Origin: CAYQLT01 sp964418425 | Lineage (GTDB): Bacteria; Bacillota; Limnochordia; Limnochordales; Geochordaceae | NCBI GenBank assembly: GCA_964418425.1 | Contig: CAYQLT010000089.1 | Span: 1 to 8,565 of the forward strand | Length of the DNA stretch: 8,565 bases | Direction: 5' to 3' | In this document: piece by piece, positions 1-6,977 of the stretch | How positions within the stretch are numbered: position 1 is the first letter of the stretch | How the letters are laid out: each line of letters opens with the position of its first letter | Notes under the pieces: generated by a model | Databases searched by the model: none | Told to the model about the DNA's origin: nothing | The model's input: the letters and a program-made list of their open reading frames with translations, nothing else | Program-made: the position numbers and the translations under genes

Positions 1-116
1 GCCCGGAGGAGCCTGCCATCCCTCGTCGAAGGAGACTCGTGCTCGCTACACATATCGTCCCTGGGAGCCAGGCGGTGCCGGCTAGCGGGGAGGCCAGCAC
101 CGTGAGGCATCACGAT

Positions 117-123
117 GGGAGGG
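117..123 (+). promoter_or_regulatory. Ribosome binding site of binding protein 1
   Basis: GGGAGGG ends 6 nt before ATG 130. It is a better SD match than GTGAGG (102-107) before ATG 115, and this decides the start. The preceding 100 bases show no convincing promoter and no recognisable end of an upstream gene. Frame 1 is open from base 1 to a TGA at 103-105, but those 34 codons resemble nothing I know. Confidence 0.55.
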
Positions 124-129
124 CCGTGG

Positions 130-1137
130 ATGCAGCGGATGGATGCTCGCAACGTTCGGGCTCGGTGGATGCTGGCCGCGGTGCTTGCCGGGTTGCTGCT
201 GGCCCTGACAGCCGTGCAGGCGCTCGGCGCGGCGCGCAACGTTCAGCTCAGCATTGTAACCGGTGGCACAGGTGGGGTCTATTACGTGCTGGGCGGCGGG
301 CTGGCCAACCTGCTGACCCGGCGGGTGCCGGGGGTCAACGCGGTGGCCGAGGTGACCTCCGCCTCGGTGGACAACATCCTGCTGATCGCTAGCAAGGAGG
401 CCGACATCGCCTTCAGCCTCTCCGACACGGCGTATCTGGCCTCTACGGGCATGGGGCCGTTCCAGAAGTCGGGACCGGTGCCCATCCGGGTGCTGACCGT
501 GCTCTACCAGAACTTCAACCACCTCGTCACACGGGCCGGCTCCGGCATCCGGAGCCCAGCCGACCTGCGGGGCAAGAGGGTCAGCACGGGCGCGCCGGGC
601 AGCGGCACCGAGGTGACGGCCCTGCGCATCCTCCGGGCCTACGGCCTGGACCCCGACCGAGACCTGCGCCGCGACTTCCTCGGCGTGGCCGAGTCAGCCG
701 ACGCACTGCGGGATGGCCGGATCGATGCGTTTTTCTGGTCGGGGGGCTACCCGACGGGCGCAGTGATGGACCTGGCCAGCACGCCGGGCTTTGACGTGTT
801 CGTCGTGCCCATGGGCGACATCGTGCCCAAGCTGGTCGAGCAGTACGGGCCCTTGTATGCGGTCGCGACGTTCCCGGCGGGCAGCTACAACGGCGACGTG
901 AAGCAGCCGACCCCGACCGTGGGCGTGCCCAACGTGTTGCTGGTGCACGCGGACATGGACGAGCAACTGGCCTACGACATCGTCAAGACCATCTTCGAGC
1001 GCAAAGACGAGCTGGTGGCCGTTCACCCGTCGGCCGCCGAGATCACCCTGGAGGATGGCCCGACATCACGGGTAGCGCCGTATCACCCAGGGGCCGTCCG
1101 CTATTTCCGGGAAAAGGGCGCGTGGAAAGACCGCTGA
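130..1137 (+). CDS. TAXI family TRAP transporter solute-binding protein 1
   Basis: Extracytoplasmic receptor of a TRAP transporter: it captures a small organic solute outside the membrane and hands it to the fused permease. The protein is 335 aa, a normal length for the family. Residues 1-35 form a signal peptide: a basic start, a hydrophobic core at about 14-32, and a cleavage region near ALGAA. The mature protein opens with SIVTGGTGGVYYVLGGGLA (41-59), the TAXI signature, and later carries STGAPGSGTEVTA and FFWSGGYPTGAVMDLA, also typical. ATG 130 is preferred because GGGAGGG lies 6 nt upstream. ATG 115, with GTGAGG 7 nt upstream, would add five residues. The stop overlaps the start of the DUF1850 gene by 16 nt, so the two are probably translationally coupled. 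The family assignment is firm. The substrate is unknown: glutamate/glutamine-type amino acids or dicarboxylates are only family-level possibilities. Confidence 0.93.
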   Translation: MQRMDARNVRARWMLAAVLAGLLLALTAVQALGAARNVQLSIVTGGTGGVYYVLGGGLANLLTRRVPGVNAVAEVTSASVDNILLIASKEADIAFSLSDTAYLASTGMGPFQKSGPVPIRVLTVLYQNFNHLVTRAGSGIRSPADLRGKRVSTGAPGSGTEVTALRILRAYGLDPDRDLRRDFLGVAESADALRDGRIDAFFWSGGYPTGAVMDLASTPGFDVFVVPMGDIVPKLVEQYGPLYAVATFPAGSYNGDVKQPTPTVGVPNVLLVHADMDEQLAYDIVKTIFERKDELVAVHPSAAEITLEDGPTSRVAPYHPGAVRYFREKGAWKDR

Positions 1138-1730
1138 CGGCCGCATCCGTCGCCGGCGCGGGCGGCGCGTTGCTGGCTCTGATCGGCGCAATGGTGGCGG
1201 TGGCGCCGGTGCTCGCTCTGGCGGTCCTGTCGGGGCAGGCGCAGAGCGGCTCGCCGTCCGTGCTCGTGGCTGTCGACGACCGGGCGAGCGTGGCGCTGGC
1301 CTACCGCCATTCCATCTGGGGCGTCATGGTCGTAGAGCGCTTCGAGGTGACAGCAGACGGGTTACGGCTGGTGCGAGTCGACTCGCCCGCCCCCCAACTC
1401 GACAGCTACTACCATATCCCCGGGGCGCGGCTTGTCCGGCAGGGGAACGTCTACCGTCTGGAGGTGCCCCGCGGGCCTCTCCTGCCGGAAGTGAGGGTGC
1501 GGGCGACGCAAATGGGCATGCGCACGCTGGTGGTCGGCCCTCGTTGCCTGCTGCTGCGGCGGGTCGGCCCGAAGGTGCTCATACGCCCCTTGCGGGTGCC
1601 GCTTTGGCAGGTGTGGCGGGCCGGGTGGGGCCGCGGGTCTGGGGGCCTGCTGGAGCGGTGCACGGAGGAGGTCGTCCGCCCGGGAGGAGCCCGTAGTCCG
1701 GACGGAACGCCAGCTCACACAGGTCGATAG
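1122..1730 (+). CDS. DUF1850 domain-containing protein of TAXI-TRAP operon
   Basis: A 202-aa protein of the DUF1850 family, whose members commonly sit beside TAXI-type TRAP permeases. The biochemical role is unknown; an accessory role in the transporter is inferred from context. One hydrophobic segment (about 8-38) is a signal anchor or uncleaved signal peptide. The diagnostic segment is VALAYRHSIWGVMVVERFEV (57-76), matching the family pattern of an aromatic-x-H-S motif followed by a conserved glutamate and an F-x-V strand. A beta-rich stretch follows to about residue 160. The last 40 residues are Arg/Gly/Pro-rich and look poorly conserved. The start is a GTG inside the 3' end of the binding-protein gene, with only a weak GGGAAAAGGG upstream, so translation probably depends on coupling. 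The next in-frame ATG (1191) would cut the hydrophobic segment. The gene ends 29 nt before permease 1. Confidence 0.82.
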   Translation: MERPLTAASVAGAGGALLALIGAMVAVAPVLALAVLSGQAQSGSPSVLVAVDDRASVALAYRHSIWGVMVVERFEVTADGLRLVRVDSPAPQLDSYYHIPGARLVRQGNVYRLEVPRGPLLPEVRVRATQMGMRTLVVGPRCLLLRRVGPKVLIRPLRVPLWQVWRAGWGRGSGGLLERCTEEVVRPGGARSPDGTPAHTGR

Positions 1731-1744
1731 GCCAGAGGGTTTTC

Positions 1745-1752
1745 GAGGAGGA
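1745..1752 (+). promoter_or_regulatory. Strong ribosome binding site of permease 1
   Basis: GAGGAGGA ends 7 nt before the GTG at 1760. This spacing supports the GTG over the in-frame ATG at 1769, which would sit 16 nt away. Confidence 0.7.
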
Positions 1753-1759
1753 CCGGGCG

Positions 1760-3724
1760 GTGCAGGGCATGGAGCAAGGCGTCCAGTCCCGTGTCGCGCA
1801 AGCCGATGGGGTAGACCACGAGGCCATCCTCGAGCGCTACGAGGGGGCCACCCGGCGTCCCAGGGGCGTGCCCGGGCACCTCGTCGGCGCGCTGGCCGCC
1901 GCCATGTCGGTGTACCACCTGTGGGCCGCTCTGGCCTATCTTCCAGCCCACCAGATGCGCGCCATCCACCTGGGCTTTGGCCTGGCCCTCATCTTCTTGC
2001 TGTATCCTGGCACCCGGAGGGCGGCGCGCGATCGCATCCCCTGGTACGACCTGGCGCTGGCTCTCGTGGCGGCCGCCAGCATGGCATATATCGTGCTCAA
2101 CTACCGCGAGGTGGCCTACCGCATCGTCCGCCCCACCAACACCGACCTGTTCTGGGGCGTGGTCACGGTGCTCCTGGTGCTGGAGGCCTCCCGACGCACC
2201 AGCGGCCTCGCGCTCCCCCTGATCGGCATCGTCAGCATCGCCTACGCCTTCCTGGGTCCGTACCTGCCGGGCCTGTGGCAACACCGCGGCTACAGCCTCA
2301 ACCGGCTCATGGGACAGCTCTATCTGTCGTTGGAGGGCATCTTCGGCATCCCGCTCGGGGTGTCGGCCACGTTCATCGTGCTGTTCACGTTGTACGGGGC
2401 GGTGCTGGAGGCGTCGGGGGCGGGGCAGTTCTTCGTGGAGCTGGCCAGATCCACGGCAGGCGGTCACCGGGCCGGGGCCGCGCGTAGCGTGGTGCTGGCC
2501 TCGTTTCTGCTGGGCGGACCGTCCGGCAGCGGGGTTGCCACGGCGGTGACCGCGGGGGCCGTGGCGTGGCCTCTTTTGCGGAAGTCGGGGTACACGCCCG
2601 AGGCGGCCGGGGCGGTGCTGGCGGCCAGCGGGATCGGGGCCGTCATCTCCCCGCCCATCCTGGGGGCGGCCTCGTTTATCATCGCTGAAATCCTGCAGAT
2701 CAGCTACCTGGAGGTCATCAAGTTCGCCGTCATCCCGACGCTTCTTTACTACCTCTCCATTCTCCTGATGATCGAGATCGACGCGCTGCGGATGGGCGTC
2801 CAGCCGGTGGAGGTGGCGGCCCAGCCTCTGGGCCGGCTCTTGCGGCGCCAGGGCTACCACCTGTCGTCCCTGGTCGTCATCGTCATCTTTCTGATGATGG
2901 GGTTCACGGCCACTTACGCCGTCATCTGGTCCATCCTGGTCGCCTTCGCTCTCAGCTTCCTCTCCCGGGAGAACTGGCTCACGCCACCCCGCATCTACCG
3001 GGCCCTGCAGGACGGCGCCCGCTCGGTGCTGACCGTGGTGGCCACCACCGCGGTAGCCGGGATCATGGTGGGCGCGGTTAACCTTACAGGGCTGGGCCTG
3101 AAGTTCGCCAGCATCATCGTGGCCCTGGCGGGTGGCAACCTGGTGGCGACCCTGTTTCTGGCGGCGCTCATCTTGCTGGTGCTGGGGCTGGCGCTTCCCA
3201 TCACGGCCTCGTACATCGTTGGGGCGGTAACCGTGGCTCCGGCCCTCATCCGGGTGGGCGTGCCGGAGGCGGCCGCGCACATGTTCATTTTCTATTACTC
3301 CATCCTGTCCGAGGTCTCGCCGCCGACGGCCCTGTCGTGCTTCGCCGTGTCGGCCATCACGGGCGGCAATCCCTTCAAGACCATGTGGAGGACGTGGCGC
3401 TATTCGCTGCCGGCTTTCGTGGTGCCGTTCATGTTCACGCTCGATCCGCTGGGCATGGCCCTGCTGCTGGAGGGGCCGGCGATCCAGGTGGTGCTGGCCC
3501 TCATGACCGCCGTCCTGGGGGTCGCCGCGCTGGCGGCCGGAGCAGGCGGCTGGGCCCTGAGGGCGGCCAGCTGGTACGAGCGGATCGCTCTGGTGCTGGC
3601 CGGCCTGCTGCTGACGTACCCGGCGCCGTGGGCGGACGGTCTGGGGCTGGCCCTGGGGCTGGCCACGGTGCTCGCGCAACGGTGGTTGCCGGCTCGCAGA
3701 AATCTCGCCCCCAGCAATTGGTAA
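1760..3724 (+). CDS. TRAP transporter fused permease 1 (4TM/12TM), divergent motif clade
   Basis: Integral membrane permease with the small (DctQ-like) and large (DctM-like) TRAP subunits fused in one 654-aa chain. It moves solute delivered by a TAXI binding protein across the inner membrane, expected to be driven by sodium. The cytoplasmic N-terminus (1-38, with EAILERYEG) leads into the small-subunit helices, which include IFLLYPGTRR (78-87). The large subunit starts near 190 with GIFGIPLGVSATFIVLF. Core motifs are LGGPSGSGVATAVTAGAVAW (251-270), SPPILGAASFIIAE (297-310) and HMFIFYYSILSEVSPPTAL (507-525). Two or three further hydrophobic helices close the protein. The first motif lacks the usual N-V-x-x-T-G-x-F-T-I-P-x-M-K form seen in permease 2, and PITASY (480-485) replaces the usual P-T-x-x-A-Y. 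GTG 1760 is chosen because of its strong upstream SD. The gene follows DUF1850 closely, so it is probably co-transcribed with binding protein 1. The family is certain; the partner is inferred. Confidence 0.93.
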   Translation: MQGMEQGVQSRVAQADGVDHEAILERYEGATRRPRGVPGHLVGALAAAMSVYHLWAALAYLPAHQMRAIHLGFGLALIFLLYPGTRRAARDRIPWYDLALALVAAASMAYIVLNYREVAYRIVRPTNTDLFWGVVTVLLVLEASRRTSGLALPLIGIVSIAYAFLGPYLPGLWQHRGYSLNRLMGQLYLSLEGIFGIPLGVSATFIVLFTLYGAVLEASGAGQFFVELARSTAGGHRAGAARSVVLASFLLGGPSGSGVATAVTAGAVAWPLLRKSGYTPEAAGAVLAASGIGAVISPPILGAASFIIAEILQISYLEVIKFAVIPTLLYYLSILLMIEIDALRMGVQPVEVAAQPLGRLLRRQGYHLSSLVVIVIFLMMGFTATYAVIWSILVAFALSFLSRENWLTPPRIYRALQDGARSVLTVVATTAVAGIMVGAVNLTGLGLKFASIIVALAGGNLVATLFLAALILLVLGLALPITASYIVGAVTVAPALIRVGVPEAAAHMFIFYYSILSEVSPPTALSCFAVSAITGGNPFKTMWRTWRYSLPAFVVPFMFTLDPLGMALLLEGPAIQVVLALMTAVLGVAALAAGAGGWALRAASWYERIALVLAGLLLTYPAPWADGLGLALGLATVLAQRWLPARRNLAPSNW

Positions 3725-3795
3725 TTGGGCCCCGCACTGCTCGTTGCTCCCGCCCACGGTCCCGTCCGAGCGACGCCAACAGTCAACCCCTGCCC

Positions 3796-3805
3796 GGTGA
3801 GGAGG
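3796..3805 (+). promoter_or_regulatory. Strong Shine-Dalgarno sequence upstream of permease 2
   Basis: GGTGAGGAGG is one of the best SD matches in the window, but no ATG, GTG or TTG in any frame lies 4-16 nt after it. The first in-frame ATG (3830) is 24 nt away. An in-frame ACG occurs at 3812 with 6-nt spacing. Either the SD acts at unusual distance or the start is non-canonical. Confidence 0.45.
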
Positions 3806-3829
3806 CAGGATACGCCGGCGACCTACCGA

Positions 3830-5839
3830 ATGCCAGGCTGCGAAACGCCCCAGGCGGCGGGGGTCTGGATGCAGCGTCCGCGCTCCCTGCAGGGGGCAGC
3901 CCGTTATGTGGTGTGGGCGATGGGGCTGGCCGCCGCAGGGTTCACCGTCTACACCACGTGGGCCGGCGTGCTTGAGCCCAGGCTGCAGCGGGCCCTTCAT
4001 GTCCTGCTGCTGGTTCCCATGGTGTTCCTGCTGTACCCGGCGACCCGCCGGTCGCCGCAGCAGCGGCCGACCTTCTGGGACTGGGCCTGGGCTTTGGTGT
4101 CGGCAGCGGGCGCAGCCTACATCGCCCTCAACCACCGTCGCCTGGCGTTTCGCTACGAGGGGATCAGCCCGGTTCTGCCGGTGGAGGTGGTTCTCGGGGG
4201 GGCTATGGCGCTGGCCGTCCTGGAGGGGGCCCGGCGGGCCGTATCCCCGTGGCTTCCGTTGACCACCCTGGTCGCCGTCGCGTACCTCGCCCTGAGCCGG
4301 TACCTACCCGGGGTTTTGTATTACAAGGGATTCCCGCCAGAGCGCATCATCGAGATGCTTTACCTTCGGGGGGCCGAGGGCATCTTCGGGTTTCTGATGG
4401 GCATCTCGGCCAATTTGCTCGCCATCTTCATCCTCTTTGCCGCGTTCATGCTCCACTCGGGGCTCGGGCGCTATTTCATGGACCTCGCGACGCTGGCCGC
4501 AGGGCGCTTTCGCGGCGGGCCCGCGAAGGTGGCCGTGCTCTCCAGCGCCCTCTACGGGAGCATCAGCGGCAGCTCGGTGGCCGACGTGTACGCGACCGGC
4601 TCGTTTACGATTCCGGCCATGAAGCGCATCGGGTACCCGCCCTGGCTGGCGGCGGCCATCGAGGCTGTCGCTTCGGCGGGCGGCTCGCTCATGCCGCCCA
4701 TCATGGGTGCGGGAGCCTTCATCATGGCCGAGATGACCGGCATCCCGTACTCCCGGATTGCGGTCGCGGCCTTCATCCCGGCGGTGCTGTACTACATCGG
4801 CATCCTCTGGGTGGTGCACCTGCACGCTGCGCGCCTGGGCATGCGGCCCGCTGCCCCCGAGGACGTGCCGAGGCTGCGGGAAGTGCTGCCGAAGGCCTAC
4901 TACCTGCTTCCCCTGGGGGTGGTGGTGTACTACCTGCTCGCCGGCTATTCGCCGGCGAAGGCGGCACTGTACGGGCTTGTTGCCAGCGCGGGCGTGGACT
5001 TCGTGGCCTGCGGGCTGCGGCCGGACATCCGGGGCGTCGCCGGGGCGGTGGTCCGGGCGGGCCGCAGCATGGTGCAGGGGGCCCAGAGCGCGGCGGTCAT
5101 CGCGGTGGCGCTGGCCTGTTCGGGCATCATCGTGGTCGCCCTGACCCAGACGGGGCTGGCGCTGGCCCTGTCGAGCATGATCCTGAAGCTGTCCGGCGGC
5201 CACCTGCTCCTGGCCTTGTTCCTGGTGCTCGCCATCGTCTCCGTGCTGGGAACCGGCATTCCGACGACCCCGGCCTACGTCATCACGGCCACCATCGCCG
5301 CCGGAGCCCTGCACCAGATGGGCGTCCCGACGCTGGCCGTCCACCTGTTCATCTTCTACTATGCGGTGCTTGCGGACGTCACCCCGCCCGACGCCGTGAC
5401 CGCCTTCGCTGCCGCCCAGCTGGCCGGCAGCGACCCCGTGGTCACCGGGTTTCGGGCTCCGCTCATCGCAGTGGCCGGTTTTGTGACGCCGTTTCTGTTC
5501 GCCCTGCGGCCGGGCCTGCTGCTTCAGGGCGGGCCGCAGGACGTGGCGGTGGACCTGGCTGTGGCCGTGACCGCCACGGTGGCGCTGGGCGTCGCGGTGA
5601 CGGGTTGGTGGACGGGGCCGGTAGCCGTGTGGCGGAGGCTCCTGTGCGCCGGCGCGGGGTTGTCCGCCGCCCTGCCGGGGGCCGGGGCTCTAGCCGCAGC
5701 CGGGCTTCTTGCGGTGGCCCTGGCGCCGGACGTGAAGAGTCTGGTCCTCAGGGCTCGCCAGAGGGTCGTGCGGGGCAGCGGGAGCCCGGGCGCCTCGTCG
5801 GGCCACGTTGCGGAAAGCGCCCGGGGCGAGTTCCCGTAG
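3830..5839 (+). CDS. TRAP transporter fused permease 2 (4TM/12TM)
   Basis: Second fused TRAP permease (669 aa from ATG 3830), paralogous to permease 1: compare VFLLYPATRR (65-74) with IFLLYPGTRR. It carries the canonical core: GSISGSSVADVYATGSFTIP (243-262) followed by AMKRIGY, then EAVASAGGSLMPPIMGAGAF (278-297). Further on are GTGIPTTPAYV (474-484) and HLFIFYYAVLADVTPPDAV (505-523). This matches ordinary TAXI permeases expected to couple solute and sodium movement. The C-terminus has two or three extra hydrophobic segments and a polar tail of about 25 residues. The start is uncertain. ATG 3830 is the first in-frame ATG after a strong but distant SD. ATG 3869, with a G-run 5 nt upstream, would give 656 aa, close to permease 1. 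The reading frame is open back to a TTG at 3725, but that region is not membrane-like. The gene lies about 105 nt after permease 1 and 73 nt before binding protein 2. Confidence 0.9.
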   Translation: MPGCETPQAAGVWMQRPRSLQGAARYVVWAMGLAAAGFTVYTTWAGVLEPRLQRALHVLLLVPMVFLLYPATRRSPQQRPTFWDWAWALVSAAGAAYIALNHRRLAFRYEGISPVLPVEVVLGGAMALAVLEGARRAVSPWLPLTTLVAVAYLALSRYLPGVLYYKGFPPERIIEMLYLRGAEGIFGFLMGISANLLAIFILFAAFMLHSGLGRYFMDLATLAAGRFRGGPAKVAVLSSALYGSISGSSVADVYATGSFTIPAMKRIGYPPWLAAAIEAVASAGGSLMPPIMGAGAFIMAEMTGIPYSRIAVAAFIPAVLYYIGILWVVHLHAARLGMRPAAPEDVPRLREVLPKAYYLLPLGVVVYYLLAGYSPAKAALYGLVASAGVDFVACGLRPDIRGVAGAVVRAGRSMVQGAQSAAVIAVALACSGIIVVALTQTGLALALSSMILKLSGGHLLLALFLVLAIVSVLGTGIPTTPAYVITATIAAGALHQMGVPTLAVHLFIFYYAVLADVTPPDAVTAFAAAQLAGSDPVVTGFRAPLIAVAGFVTPFLFALRPGLLLQGGPQDVAVDLAVAVTATVALGVAVTGWWTGPVAVWRRLLCAGAGLSAALPGAGALAAAGLLAVALAPDVKSLVLRARQRVVRGSGSPGASSGHVAESARGEFP

Positions 5840-5861
5840 CCGTACAGACGGTTTCCGCAAC
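5807..5861 (+). repeat. Inverted repeat with 10-bp perfect arms across the permease 2 stop
   Basis: GTTGCGGAAA (5807-5816) pairs exactly with TTTCCGCAAC (5852-5861). The 35-nt loop contains the stop codon (5837-5839) and a small internal GC hairpin (GCGCCCGGGGCG). No T-run follows, so it is not a classic intrinsic terminator. In mRNA it could shape the boundary between permease 2 and binding protein 2, by stability, processing or control of the downstream SD. The right arm overlaps the first tandem repeat unit. Confidence 0.6.
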
Positions 5862-5901
5862 CGTCGGGCCGAGGGATTTCCATAACCGTTGGGCCGAGGG
5901 A
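5831..5901 (+). repeat. Tandem 25-nt repeat plus degenerate third core copy
   Basis: Two abutting 25-nt units (5852-5876 and 5877-5901) match at 22 of 25 positions, and all three differences are transitions. Each begins with a core (TTTCCGCAACCGT or TTTCCATAACCGT) and ends with GGGCCGAGGGA. A third core, TTCCCGTAGCCGT (5831-5843), lies 21 nt before the first, making a three-copy series TTYCCRYARCCGT. The second unit runs directly into the SD of binding protein 2, so the duplication sets the leader sequence of that gene. Confidence 0.7.
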
Positions 5902-5905
5902 GGAG
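5898..5905 (+). promoter_or_regulatory. Ribosome binding site of binding protein 2
   Basis: GGGAGGAG ends 7 nt before ATG 5913 and decides this start over an in-frame TTG at 5889. The first unit of the tandem repeat contains a weaker copy of the purine run (GAGGGA, 5871-5876). Confidence 0.7.
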
Positions 5906-5912
5906 ATGCAGG

Positions 5913-6977
5913 ATGGAGCACGGATGGGGATGGTTCGGGCGGGGTGCGGTCGTGGCGGCGGCCCGGCTTGCCAGGGCGCTTGCCAGGCGGGGGGCGGTGG
6001 TCGCCCTGGCGGCTCTCCTGCTGGCGGCGGGGCGGGGGCTGGCCGGCCCGGCGTCAAGGCCGTCTCCGCTGACATTGACCTGGGCGGCCGGCGCGGTGGG
6101 CGGCGGGTGGTACCAGCAGGCGGGTGGGCTGGCAGAGGTGCTGCAGCGCCGCCTCCCCTGGCTTCAGGTGAGGGTGGTTCCGGGTGGGGGGGTGCAAAAT
6201 GTCCTGGCGGTCGCGTCGGGTCAGGTCGAACTCGCCTGGGGGCTTCCGCCCATCGTCGACGCCGCGATCAAGGGCCAGGAACCCTATGACCGCCCCGTTC
6301 AGGGGGTGCGGGCCATCCTGGCCGGTCTCGGGGTCAACACCTTCCATGTGGCGGTAGCCGCGGACAGCCCGCTGCGCAGCTTTGACGACATCTTCCGGAG
6401 CGGGCGCAACCTCCGGATCACCACCCCTGTGGTGGGGTCGTCGGACGAGTGGGTGTTCCGGAAGATCCTGGCCTATTACGGCACCAGCTACGACGAGCTT
6501 CAGCGCACCCGGGGCTTTCGGTTCTTTCCGGTGAGCTACCAGGAGCAGGCCACGTTGTTCAAAGACCGCAACGTGGACGTCTTCTTCACCCAGCTGGCGG
6601 TTCCCGCGTCGGCCATCCAGGAGGCGGCGCTGGGGCGACGCATGAGGCTCTTGTCGTTCCCCGAGGGGCTGCGGGAGCACCTGCGGGGCTTCGCACTCGG
6701 GGTGGGCACGATACCGCCCGGGGTCTACCAGAACGTTGAGAATACGGCCCCGGTCGTGACCATGACCATGGGTAACGTGATCCTCGTGCACGAGTCGGTG
6801 CCGGCCGACGCCGTCTACGAGATCACCCGCGTGCTCAACGAGACCGCCCTTCAGGAAGTCAAGGCTGTGCAGGTGCAGTTTCAAACTTACGACCCGGCCT
6901 CGGGATGGCGGGACACCGGGGCTCCTCTGCATGCGGGAGCGGAGCGCTGGTACCGGGAGGCCGGGCATCTCAGGTAG
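5913..6977 (+). CDS. TAXI family TRAP transporter solute-binding protein 2
   Basis: Second extracytoplasmic TAXI receptor, 354 aa. Residues 1-45 form the export signal: a long N-region of about 26 residues with several arginines, a hydrophobic core at about 27-40 and a likely cleavage near GLAGPA. The mature part begins LTLTWAAGAVGGGWYQQAGG (53-72), the TAXI glycine-rich opening, then VVPGGGVQNVLAVASGQVEL (88-107), the P-G-G-G-V-x-N block of one TAXI subgroup. DVFFTQLAVPASAIQEAA (222-239) and GNVILVHESVPADAVYEI (287-304) complete the fold. It differs strongly from binding protein 1 (FFWSGGYP versus FFTQLAVP), so a different ligand or permease partner is likely. It follows permease 2 and probably serves it. 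Its 3' end overlaps the convergent racemase gene by 8 nt, and no intrinsic terminator is visible there. Confidence 0.9.
   Translation: MEHGWGWFGRGAVVAAARLARALARRGAVVALAALLLAAGRGLAGPASRPSPLTLTWAAGAVGGGWYQQAGGLAEVLQRRLPWLQVRVVPGGGVQNVLAVASGQVELAWGLPPIVDAAIKGQEPYDRPVQGVRAILAGLGVNTFHVAVAADSPLRSFDDIFRSGRNLRITTPVVGSSDEWVFRKILAYYGTSYDELQRTRGFRFFPVSYQEQATLFKDRNVDVFFTQLAVPASAIQEAALGRRMRLLSFPEGLREHLRGFALGVGTIPPGVYQNVENTAPVVTMTMGNVILVHESVPADAVYEITRVLNETALQEVKAVQVQFQTYDPASGWRDTGAPLHAGAERWYREAGHLR

Noticed and set aside
1..105. Possible 3' end of an upstream gene in frame 1, closing at TGA 103-105
   Set aside because: Only 34 codons with no recognisable similarity and no supporting pattern; chance openness cannot be excluded.
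3715..3727. CAATT/AATTG hairpin at the permease 1 stop codon as a terminator
   Set aside because: Only 5 AT-rich base pairs with a 3-nt loop and no T-run; too weak to end transcription.
1715..4135. An 806-codon open frame on the minus strand opposite permease 1 and the start of permease 2
   Set aside because: Its translation is rich in Gln, Arg, His, Gly and Pro with no domain or membrane pattern, and it lies exactly antisense to a clear permease. Long antisense frames are expected at this G+C content.
4249..6072. A 607-codon plus-strand frame overlapping permease 2 and the start of binding protein 2
   Set aside because: Low-complexity Arg/Gly/Ala/His translation out of frame with a well-supported TRAP permease; a composition artefact.
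5985..6195. Runs of G that might form G-quadruplexes in the binding protein 2 coding region
   Set aside because: Runs are irregular with long loops and are expected from G+C-rich codons for Gly, Ala and Arg.
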